Positions 50,759-58,226 of a DNA stretch of 64,000 bases are shown here, piece after piece. The notes below the pieces were generated by a model. It saw nothing but the letters and a program-made list of their open reading frames with translations, had not been told where the DNA came from and searched no databases. The DNA is taken from positions 1 through 64,000 of the forward strand of contig CAZRPU010000003.1 of NCBI GenBank assembly GCA_964602055.1, read 5' to 3'. Source of the DNA: JACPLA01 sp964602055 (GTDB lineage: Bacteria; Bacteroidota; Ignavibacteria; UBA10030). A program made the translations under genes and the position numbers. How positions within the stretch are numbered: position 1 is the first letter of the stretch; the number at the start of each line of letters is the position of its first letter.

Positions 50759-50785
50759 AAAAAAACGCTGAAAGCTCAAGTTTCG
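50759..50785 (-). terminator. Possible terminator of the btuB-DUF6580 transcript
   Basis: On the minus strand CCGAAA-n7-TTTCAG (one C-A mismatch) is followed by CGTTTTTTT. It lies about 75 bases after the DUF6580 stop. The remainder of 50658-50860 holds no gene. Confidence 0.45.
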
Positions 50786-50860
50786 GGCTGATTCCATTCT
50801 GGAAATAGGAATCACGCCTTCTTTCTTCCAGAGTTCGGAATGAAGAGAGGAAGACGCGAC

Positions 50861-51403
50861 TTAGCGGGAAGTTTCTGATCCATGCTTGGTACGCCAAAGA
50901 AGGAAGAGGGATCCCTCAAAGAGCCCCACAAGAAGCCCCGTGAACATAAGGTCCCCGAGGAGGGAATTCCGGTAGAAAGGGATCGCCGCCGTGTAACAGA
51001 GTGCAAGGCCCTCAAGCGTCATTGGGTACACCGTTCCGTTGCCGTGAAACCATACGGCTGCATTCGTGATCAGGAAGAAGGCAAGAGAACCCACAAGAGA
51101 TCCCAGAACAATTGATCCGATCGATTTCCTTTTTGCCACCACTGTTCCGATGAAAACGGTGAGGGCTATCGCTGAGTACACCCAAACCATCATGGCGTGA
51201 AATCCCAATACGGTGTCGCTGAGCACCATCGCTGCAACCGGGACGATAAGACTGATACGCCGGTCAAGATATATTCCTCCTGCAAGTGCCAAAGCCATCA
51301 CCGGTGTCACGTTGGGGGGATGAGGAAGAAGCCGTGCACTTGCAGCACCAAGAATGAGGATGACACCGAGGAACAGTGGGCTCTTCATGATCCGTCCTTT
51401 CAT
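50861..51403 (-). CDS. DUF6580-family membrane protein, probable transport partner of BtuB
   Basis: A 180-residue polytopic membrane protein with five or six hydrophobic segments (LGVILILGAASARLL, LALAGGIYLDRRISLIVPVA, SAIALTVFIGTVVA, SIVLGSLVGSLAFFLITNAAV, LMFTGLLVGLFEGSLFLLW). The N-terminal ARLLPHPPNVTPVMALAL matches the DUF6580 pattern as I recall it, a family of putative transporters resembling ECF S-components. It begins seven bases after btuB and is thus under the same cobalamin riboswitch, so a role in B12 or B12-precursor movement across the inner membrane is the simplest guess. Confidence 0.75.
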   Translation of the reverse strand: MKGRIMKSPLFLGVILILGAASARLLPHPPNVTPVMALALAGGIYLDRRISLIVPVAAMVLSDTVLGFHAMMVWVYSAIALTVFIGTVVAKRKSIGSIVLGSLVGSLAFFLITNAAVWFHGNGTVYPMTLEGLALCYTAAIPFYRNSLLGDLMFTGLLVGLFEGSLFLLWRTKHGSETSR

Positions 51404-51410
51404 AAGTATT

Positions 51411-53336
51411 TTAGTACTCGAGCCGAATTCCGGCCTTCAACCTCCGTCCGGGCATGGGATACCCGGGCATAAGGGAATAGTTCCTGTCAAAAACGTTGTC
51501 AACGGAAAATGAGACCCTCATATGCCCCATTCCCAATACCACTGGAACGGAGATTCCCGCATCAGTTGTATGCACCGGGGGAAGGGACTGGGAGTTGTCA
51601 TCCGTCGTAAATCTTCGTCCCGTCATTGAATGATACAGAGACAGGCTGACCGGCCCGGTGTCGATGATCATGGACGCATTGAGAAGACTTGTTGGAATGA
51701 GCGCCAGTCTTTTCTCGTAGGCCGGGTCGTTTGATCCATCTTTGTTCAGTTTCCGGGAGTCGGCAAAAGAATAATTGATCGAGAAATCCAGGAGATCGTC
51801 AAGAATTGCCGCAGAATAGCGAACTTCGAATCCCTTCGTCCCCGTTCGGCCTATGTTGTTCGGTTTGAAGATGGAGAGATCAAATACAATGCGGTCTGTA
51901 ACGTTCAGCGCATACCACGTGATTTCCACCATATGCGGACCGTCGAGATCGAATCCGGCGGTCAATCCTATGTCGGCGCTCGTCGACCTTTCCGGCCTGA
52001 GAAGCGGATTGTTGAACCCGACATAGTACAGATCATTGAATGAGGGTGCTCGAAAACTTCTTCCATAACTTCCACGAATTCGGACATCGCCGGTTCGGAG
52101 AATCCTCAAGTTGGCACCTACCTTCGGCGTTAAGGCTCTGTCAACATCTGAAATATTGTCATAGCGAAGAATCCCGTAAATGGAGAGCCGGTCTCCCCAC
52201 CAGCGGTCCTGGGTCCAATGGTATTCCCCCGAAAGATACAAGGCAGTGCTCACCCGTTTGACGATGTCCTCAAAGTCTCCTCCGCGGAGCCTCGCATCGC
52301 TCCATTCTGCCCCCAGGGTCAGCTTCATATCCCCCTGCGGAGTGAGGACAACCTGAGGGTTGATCGATATCGAAGAATTGTGATAATCGCTCTTGATGGG
52401 AAAGACCGGATTCGGATCCCGATAGCGCTGAAGCCCATAGTGGAATCCTCCGCGCACTGAGAGGTCGAGGTTGGTCGTGGGCATCGTGTGATAGCTCAGG
52501 AGCACATCGGCAATATCATCAGCCTGGCGTGCTTCGGGACTTGGGAATGAAATGGGTCCCGGCACACCGCTTTCAGCGCGGACAAACTGACCAAACAAAG
52601 AAACTGCAGAACTCTTGTCCGGCCCCCAATCGCCCTGAAAATGGATTTGACGTTTGCGGAAATCTGCATTCGACCGCGTTGCAGATGTATCGGGCAAGCC
52701 GGGACGAAGGATTCGAAACTGATAATCGTCCCTTCCCTCTTCTAAAGTCACACCGCCGAGAACTCCGATGGAGCCTTCCCGATGACTGGCTTCGGCAAGC
52801 CATCGCTGATAGCCGTACGACCCGCCCTCGCCCTGAACGCGGGCCCCAAAACCCTCGACTGATGTTCTTGTGAAAATGTTCACCACACCGCCAAGTGCGT
52901 CTGCCCCGTAGAGCGCCGAGCTGCCTCCGCGGACTATTTCGATCCGATCCACATTGCTCAGCGACAACAATCCAAGATCGGCGAGGCCGTTTTGAAACGA
53001 TGAGAGCCTGTTTCCATTGATCAGCACCAGAAGGTGCTGTGCTGCTGTCCCGCGAACCAAGGCGGTCTTGAGGGAGCCATATCCCCCGAGATCACGCAAA
53101 AACACGCCGTTGGCCCTGCGCAGCAGGGATCCTGCCGTGGATCCCCCGGTGGCATCAGCGTCGGACAACCTCAAAACTTCCACGGGCGAAGGAGAATCAG
53201 CCAGCGGAAGCGTGGATCGGGTTGCGGTGACCACCACTTCGCTCAGAACATACTCTCGCAGTGTGTCAGCCTGATTCTGGGCGGAAAGAAACTGAAGGCA
53301 AAAAAGAGGGGTGAGTGCTGCCAGGAAACGGTTCAT
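51411..53336 (-). CDS. btuB: TonB-dependent vitamin B12 receptor
   Basis: A 641-residue outer-membrane receptor. Signal peptide MNRFLAALTPLFCLQFLSA; plug domain at about 30-150 (VLSEVVVTATRSTLPLADSP as TonB-box region, RRANGVFLRDLGGYG, NVDRIEIVRGGSSALYGADA, GGVVNIFTRT); then a 22-strand barrel ending in aromatic AGIRLEY. Size suits BtuB (about 610). ATG 53336 with GGAG five bases upstream. A cobalamin riboswitch and transcription terminator precede it, which identifies the substrate. The DUF6580 gene follows seven bases later. Confidence 0.92.
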   Translation of the reverse strand: MNRFLAALTPLFCLQFLSAQNQADTLREYVLSEVVVTATRSTLPLADSPSPVEVLRLSDADATGGSTAGSLLRRANGVFLRDLGGYGSLKTALVRGTAAQHLLVLINGNRLSSFQNGLADLGLLSLSNVDRIEIVRGGSSALYGADALGGVVNIFTRTSVEGFGARVQGEGGSYGYQRWLAEASHREGSIGVLGGVTLEEGRDDYQFRILRPGLPDTSATRSNADFRKRQIHFQGDWGPDKSSAVSLFGQFVRAESGVPGPISFPSPEARQADDIADVLLSYHTMPTTNLDLSVRGGFHYGLQRYRDPNPVFPIKSDYHNSSISINPQVVLTPQGDMKLTLGAEWSDARLRGGDFEDIVKRVSTALYLSGEYHWTQDRWWGDRLSIYGILRYDNISDVDRALTPKVGANLRILRTGDVRIRGSYGRSFRAPSFNDLYYVGFNNPLLRPERSTSADIGLTAGFDLDGPHMVEITWYALNVTDRIVFDLSIFKPNNIGRTGTKGFEVRYSAAILDDLLDFSINYSFADSRKLNKDGSNDPAYEKRLALIPTSLLNASMIIDTGPVSLSLYHSMTGRRFTTDDNSQSLPPVHTTDAGISVPVVLGMGHMRVSFSVDNVFDRNYSLMPGYPMPGRRLKAGIRLEY

Positions 53337-53363
53337 GATCGCTCCATCGAAGTACCTGAAATG

Positions 53364-53399
53364 GAAAAAGCTCGGGCCTGCGGAAAGGGACCAGAGCTT
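53364..53399 (-). terminator. Expression-platform terminator of the cobalamin riboswitch
   Basis: On the minus strand AAGCTC-T-GG (from 53399) pairs with CC-C-GAGCTT (to 53368) and is followed by TTTTT. It lies between the B12 aptamer and the btuB start, so it probably stops transcription when cobalamin is bound. Confidence 0.75.
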
Positions 53400-53454
53400 C
53401 AACGGCAATCAACGAACCGGATGCGCACCTTCCCGCGAAGGCTTCACAACGTGG

Positions 53455-53646
53455 GCTTTGGCAGGTCTCCTGGCTCTCCCTCCCCGGCGAGTCTTCCCGT
53501 TCATCGTTGAACAGTGACTGGTTCCGTCGGGGTCCTTCCTCTGTGGAAGGAAAGGGACTACAGTTGCGGGGCAGCTTCCGATTTCTCACATGATCGTGAG
53601 GCACGGAATTCCCTTTTCATCCCGCTGTTAGGCGGGACACCAAAGC
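53455..53646 (-). promoter_or_regulatory. Cobalamin (B12) riboswitch aptamer
   Basis: On the minus strand the P1 stem is GCTTTGG (53646-53640) with CCAAAGC (53461-53455). Inside lie AAAAGGGAATTCCGTG, AATCGGAAGCTGCCCCGCAA followed by CTGTA, and GAGAGCCAGGAGACCTGCC, the conserved core including the B12 box at about 53460-53477. It is the class-I-type cobalamin layout. It precedes btuB and should lower its expression when B12 is plentiful. Confidence 0.93.
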
Positions 53647-53706
53647 ATTCTTTGAAAGAACAAGACAACGCATTAATGTAGGTAATCGGTTCCGGAGAGT
53701 CAAGAA

Positions 53707-55419
53707 CTAATAGCCGATGGCGGCACCATGTCCTCTCTTATCCGAAACGCCGACAAGCACTCCATCGTCGGAGATGAGTATCCCTTCCGCCCTTCCATAC
53801 TCTCCGGTGAGTTCCACGACTATGTAGCCTCTCTTGATCAGACCGCGGTTTATCGATGGTGGGAGCCCGCCGCGCTCGAAAAAAAGCGTGTCAGGCCTCC
53901 ATTGATGATGAATTCTCGGGGCGTTGACAGCTTTTTCGAGCTTCATTTCATAGTCGAGGACATTAACGAGAATCTGTAGAATTGTCGTAATAATGCGTGA
54001 GCCCCCCGGCGTTCCCAGAACGAGATAGGGCCGATCGTCTTTCAGAACGATGGTGGGTGTCATGGCACTTAACATCCTCTTCCCTGGTGCAATGGCATTT
54101 GCTTCTCCTCCGACAAGGCCAAATTGATTCGGTATCCCGGGCTTTGCCGAGAAATCATCCATCTCGTTGTTCAGGAAGAACCCTCCCCCCTCAACAAGAA
54201 CGCCGCATCCGAAAAAGTCGTTGATGGTTGTTGTAACGCTTACACAATTGCCCCAACGATCGACAATGGAATAGTGCGTTGTTTCCGTCTTTTCGCCCGC
54301 GGGAACCTCCCCGTGGGAAATCTTGTCGCTCGGAGTTGCCCGGCCTGACCTTACCAGTTTCCTCCTCTCTGCGGCAAAGGACTTTGACACTAGCTTGTCC
54401 GTGGGAACCGAGACAAAATCCGGATCACCGAGAAATTGCGCCCTGTCGGCATAAGCGATCTTCATCGTCTCACCGAGGATGTTTGCCGTGGTAAGAGACC
54501 CATATCCCGTCTTGCGAAGATTGAAGCCTTCAAGAATGTTGAGCATTTCGATCAGAACGACGCCTCCGGAACTCGGAGGACCCATGGAAATGATCTGATA
54601 CCCCCGATACGATCCTTTGACGGGTATGCGTTCTGCAACAGAATATCCGGCGAGGTCTTCCAGGGTAATTATTCCACCATATTTCTCCATTTCCCGTTTG
54701 ATCTGTGCGGCAGTTTCACCTTTATAGAATCCGTCTCTCCCGCTGTTCCTGATACGTTCGAGCGTTGCAGCAAGGCTGGATTGTCTCAGTGTATCCCCCA
54801 GGCCAAGTGGCTTGCCGTTCCGTGTAAAGACCGGCAGACCGGCGGGGTATCGCTTGAAAAGATCGACATTTGAAGATATTTCCCTTGCCAGAAACCGATT
54901 TCTGATGACAAACCCGTCCCGCGCAAGGGAGATCGCCGGCCGGAGAACCGCAGAGCGCCTCATCGTACCGTAGCGGTCTAATGCGTAAAGTAATCCTGCA
55001 ACCGAGCCCGGAACCCCTGAGGCCAGAGGTCCCTTCTGGCTTCTTGCCGATACAAAAGCACCACGACGGTCGAGGTACATGCCGCGTGTTGCCCCTGCAG
55101 GCGCTTTTTCTCTAAAGTCAATGGTCGTCGCACGACCGTCGGCCAACCTGATGACCATAAATCCTCCCCCTCCGATATTTCCGGCGAGGGGGAAAGTAAC
55201 CGCCAGAGCAAATCCAACCGCCACACCTGCATCAACGGCATTCCCCCCCTTCCTGAGGATTTCCACGCCTACAGCGCTGGCGATCGAATCTGCCGAAACT
55301 ATCATTCCGTTCTTCCCCAGCGAGCGTTGCTGGGCAAGAGCCTGAAGACAAGTTGAACTTGATGCGAAAACAATGAACAGCGGGAGCAGGGAGAGTGCTA
55401 TTCGGCGCTTGAGGTTCAA
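53707..55419 (-). CDS. ggt: Gamma-glutamyltransferase
   Basis: A 570-residue exported, self-cleaving N-terminal nucleophile hydrolase. Signal SLLPLFIVFASSSTCLQALA; large subunit contains GGNAVDAGVAVGFAL, GNIGGGGFMVIRLADG and the oxyanion region; the autocatalytic site is TETTHYSIVD (first Thr of TTHYS), after which DRWGNCVSVTTTINDFFG starts the small subunit; near the C-terminus are PTIVLKDDRPYLVLGTPGGS and NAPRIHHQW. It cleaves glutathione and gamma-glutamyl peptides in the periplasm. It is a single gene between btuB and ssb with no shared operon evidence. Confidence 0.95.
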   Translation of the reverse strand: MNLKRRIALSLLPLFIVFASSSTCLQALAQQRSLGKNGMIVSADSIASAVGVEILRKGGNAVDAGVAVGFALAVTFPLAGNIGGGGFMVIRLADGRATTIDFREKAPAGATRGMYLDRRGAFVSARSQKGPLASGVPGSVAGLLYALDRYGTMRRSAVLRPAISLARDGFVIRNRFLAREISSNVDLFKRYPAGLPVFTRNGKPLGLGDTLRQSSLAATLERIRNSGRDGFYKGETAAQIKREMEKYGGIITLEDLAGYSVAERIPVKGSYRGYQIISMGPPSSGGVVLIEMLNILEGFNLRKTGYGSLTTANILGETMKIAYADRAQFLGDPDFVSVPTDKLVSKSFAAERRKLVRSGRATPSDKISHGEVPAGEKTETTHYSIVDRWGNCVSVTTTINDFFGCGVLVEGGGFFLNNEMDDFSAKPGIPNQFGLVGGEANAIAPGKRMLSAMTPTIVLKDDRPYLVLGTPGGSRIITTILQILVNVLDYEMKLEKAVNAPRIHHQWRPDTLFFERGGLPPSINRGLIKRGYIVVELTGEYGRAEGILISDDGVLVGVSDKRGHGAAIGY

Positions 55420-55482
55420 GGGAATTCTTTGAGGAATGAAGCCTCGGTCTCCGGGGAGTTCCGGAAACCGAGGAAGTATTCT

Positions 55483-55905
55483 TTAGAAAGGCAGATCGTC
55501 GGCCTTCTCGGCGGGATGCTCTTCTTGCGCGGGCGATGGACCCGATTCCATTGATGGGCTTCCGCCTCCCCTGGAGTCGAGCATAACCATCTCATCGAGG
55601 ACCACTTCCGTCACATACCGTTTGACCCCGTTTTTGTCGTCATAATTCCTGTGCTGGAGCCGACCTTCAACATACACTTTCCCCCCTTTTTTCAGGTATT
55701 CTCCGCAGATTTCTGCAAGCTTCCTCCAGGCAACAATGTTATGCCATTGTGTTCTTTCCTGAAGGTTGCCATCAACGTCTTTCCACGATTCATTCGTCGC
55801 AATGCTGAACGTCGCAACCGCGACTCCGCTGCTGGTATAGCGCAGCTCCGGGTCTTTCCCCAGATTTCCGATGAGAATAACCTTGTTAACGCTTCGCGCT
55901 GCCAT
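55483..55905 (-). CDS. ssb: Single-stranded DNA-binding protein
   Basis: A 140-residue SSB with an OB fold (MAARSVNKVILIGNLGKDPE, LRYTSSGVAVATFSIATNES, WHNIVAWRKLAEICGEYLKK) and an acidic tail ending DDLPF, the tip that recruits partner proteins. Length is slightly below E. coli SSB (178) but normal for Bacteroidota. It binds single-stranded DNA in replication and repair. Upstream, 55906-55987 shows only an A-rich stretch. Confidence 0.96.
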   Translation of the reverse strand: MAARSVNKVILIGNLGKDPELRYTSSGVAVATFSIATNESWKDVDGNLQERTQWHNIVAWRKLAEICGEYLKKGGKVYVEGRLQHRNYDDKNGVKRYVTEVVLDEMVMLDSRGGGSPSMESGPSPAQEEHPAEKADDLPF

Positions 55906-55987
55906 AAAACCTCCTCAAAATAGAAATTTGAAATCGGGGGGCACAAGTGCGTGCAAAATAGAGGAAAAGCGAGAAAATGTCAACTGT

Positions 55988-56863
55988 TTAACGTGACGCG
56001 GGCTCCATCCGGAAAATGCCTACGCGGCTTGGAGAGACGATGAGGAGGCGATCTTTCCACATCGCCACATCCTGCAAGGGAGCGAGAGAATATTCCGAGA
56101 GAATTTCCGACGCTGCCATCGCCCATCGTACTGATCCCTTCGAATCGAACAGATGGAGAGTGTCATTGGCAACAACCATAATACCCCTGCGGCCCACCGC
56201 CATGCCCTTTGCGCCCGTGAATGTTCCCCGGCCGATGGAGCTCAGAAAATTCCCTGCGTAGTCGAATTGCGCTATGCGGTCGGGCTCGAGCACAAGAACC
56301 TTGTCATCTTCCGAAACGGCCACTTCGAGTGGACGCTGGAGCCTGCCCTCACCTGCTTCAAGGGAGCCAAAAGAGCGGACAAACCCCGACCGGCTGTCGA
56401 ATTGGACGACTCTGAGATTCTCTCCATCGAGAACGAAAAGATCTCCTTGTTTCGACAGAGCGAGGCCGAGAGGGTAGCCAAACTGTGCGGAGGAAATTGA
56501 AGTATCGCGGGTCGATAACGCTGAAAGAAAGACAAGATTGCGGTCGTACCGGACAATCCGGTGGTTCCCGTAGTCTGAAACGTAGATTGTCAGCCCATCC
56601 GTAGCGACCCCCGTGGGCCGATCGAGAGTGGTGGCGTCCCAGCCGTACCCACCCACAAGACGCTGATGAGTGCCCCGCTCTGAAAACAGCGAGAGCGTAT
56701 GTCTCGCATCGTCAAGAACGTAGATTGTGCCGCTCGCGTCAACCGCTATCCTGGCTGCGTTGCCAAACGATCCAAAAAAACTCTCCTCAACAAAAAGGGT
56801 ATCCTGAGCCTGGAGTCCCGGTACGCAAAGAAGTAAACCGGCTATTGCAGCAAGCGCGACCAA
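55988..56863 (-). CDS. Secreted NHL-repeat beta-propeller protein
   Basis: A 291-residue exported protein with signal ALAAIAGLLLCVPGLQAQ and at least five NHL-type repeats (ARIAVDASGTIYVLDDARHT, GVATDGLTIYVSDYGNHRIV, LGLALSKQGDLFVLDGENLR, EVAVSEDDKVLVLEPDRIAQ). A six-bladed propeller is likely, probably a binding platform at the surface; no catalytic residues are evident. The start is TTG at 56863, inside the last codons of the GWxTD gene (22-base overlap), so translation is coupled to it. Confidence 0.82.
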   Translation of the reverse strand: MVALAAIAGLLLCVPGLQAQDTLFVEESFFGSFGNAARIAVDASGTIYVLDDARHTLSLFSERGTHQRLVGGYGWDATTLDRPTGVATDGLTIYVSDYGNHRIVRYDRNLVFLSALSTRDTSISSAQFGYPLGLALSKQGDLFVLDGENLRVVQFDSRSGFVRSFGSLEAGEGRLQRPLEVAVSEDDKVLVLEPDRIAQFDYAGNFLSSIGRGTFTGAKGMAVGRRGIMVVANDTLHLFDSKGSVRWAMAASEILSEYSLAPLQDVAMWKDRLLIVSPSRVGIFRMEPASR

Positions 56864-58212
56864 TCGTCGTCCCAGAGTTCTCCCCGTTTCGTTGAATGGA
56901 CAAGGGTGTATTCCCCGAAACCGGTGCGATCGACAAAGATGAACGAAACGCCGTTTTCGATGTTAAAGTACCGCCATATCTCATACGGTCGAGCAACCTC
57001 CGTGGTGCTGGGATATCTCTCCGTGTCATCCGGCTCTCCGTACAGAATTGCCACGCGACCCCTGTCTGTCGACCATCCCGGGCGATTGAAAGCACGAAAA
57101 CGTTCGTTTGCCTTGCGGGCCCGGTCGAGATATTCCGTGCGGGTAATCCCGGGACGACCACCCTTTCCTTTTGCCACTTCGGCCCAAAACGCAGAGAGAT
57201 ATTCCCTCCGCCCGTCCGGCGATGTGATCTGAGCAAAGGTCTTGATTTCATCTTTCGTCGCGTGGTACTGCGCCATTCTGAATTCCTCTGCGAGTTCATC
57301 AGGGGTCAGGCCGCCGAGCTCCGATTCAACCAGTTTTGCATCCGAAAGAACAGGCGCGGCAACCCGGGGATTATACACATAGAACACTTTTTCCGTTTTG
57401 GTAATCGGTTCGGAAGACGGGCTCAGGATCAGAGCCTGAAAGTAGTATTTACCGGACTTGAGTTTCACAATGTTGGTGGTCCCGATTTCCACCGAGTTTC
57501 TTATCTTGTACTTCCGCTTCTTGGCATTTTCCTGGATGGGTTTCCGCGCGTCATCGAGAATCAGCGTACGCAGCACGTATTCCTTATCCGGATCAATGTC
57601 GTAGAGCTCAAAATAATGAAAAATGACGGGATGGTTGCTCGTACCGAAGAGAAGGGTGGGATTCGGGACGACGTCAAACGAGTTCTTATAGAAAAGGTTC
57701 TCCTTGTCGGACGACTCACGAATATTTGAGCACAGTTCGAGGTCGCTCGCTGCAAGTCCCGGCCCCAATGGCTCCATGGTGCTCGAGATCCTGACGGTAT
57801 CGGATCGGGAAGGATCGAGCGAATCGGACGCCGTGATCTGGAAAACATACTCTCCAAAAGGAAGCGAGTATCCCATTTGCGAGATCAGTGTCGAGCCGGC
57901 TGCGATCCCGGCGCTGTCTCTTGCGCTCAGGGGAATCCTTCGGCGATCTCGCCTGACCACTTCTCCCGTTTGCTTGCTCGAAATTTCGGTGTTGAGGAAA
58001 ATAGTTCCTTCAAACGCATCTCCAACAGGCCGGTAAGTCGTCAGGTGAGGAAAAACAGCAAAATAGAATTCCACATACGTGGTGCTGTCACTGTGGCGAA
58101 ACCTCGCATAGTCGAAGTTCATGGTGAACGGGGAGCTCGTCAACAGGATCTGTGAAGACGCCGTGGACGCGAAGATGCCAGCAACGAATATGAACATTCC
58201 AATCTTTTTCAT
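56842..58212 (-). CDS. Secreted GWxTD-domain protein
   Basis: A 456-residue exported protein (signal IGMFIFVAGIFASTASS). The C-terminal 120 residues hold the GWxTD domain with GWSTDRGRVAILYGEPDD and PYEIWRYFNIENGVSFIFVD. The GWxTD domain is found in FCB-group and Acidobacteria envelope proteins; its activity is unknown. The N-terminal part is beta-rich and without known motif. It precedes the NHL propeller (22-base overlap) and follows the PIG-L-like gene by 14 bases, giving a coherent envelope-protein group next to PorV. Confidence 0.9.
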   Translation of the reverse strand: MKKIGMFIFVAGIFASTASSQILLTSSPFTMNFDYARFRHSDSTTYVEFYFAVFPHLTTYRPVGDAFEGTIFLNTEISSKQTGEVVRRDRRRIPLSARDSAGIAAGSTLISQMGYSLPFGEYVFQITASDSLDPSRSDTVRISSTMEPLGPGLAASDLELCSNIRESSDKENLFYKNSFDVVPNPTLLFGTSNHPVIFHYFELYDIDPDKEYVLRTLILDDARKPIQENAKKRKYKIRNSVEIGTTNIVKLKSGKYYFQALILSPSSEPITKTEKVFYVYNPRVAAPVLSDAKLVESELGGLTPDELAEEFRMAQYHATKDEIKTFAQITSPDGRREYLSAFWAEVAKGKGGRPGITRTEYLDRARKANERFRAFNRPGWSTDRGRVAILYGEPDDTERYPSTTEVARPYEIWRYFNIENGVSFIFVDRTGFGEYTLVHSTKRGELWDDDWSRLLQ

Positions 58213-58226
58213 GAAGTCCTCAGGCG

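Noticed and set aside
50658..50897. 80-residue N-terminal extension of the second glutamate dehydrogenase
   Set aside because: A strong AAGGAG-ATG is found at 50657 and the extra residues are Phe/Ser-rich with no similarity.
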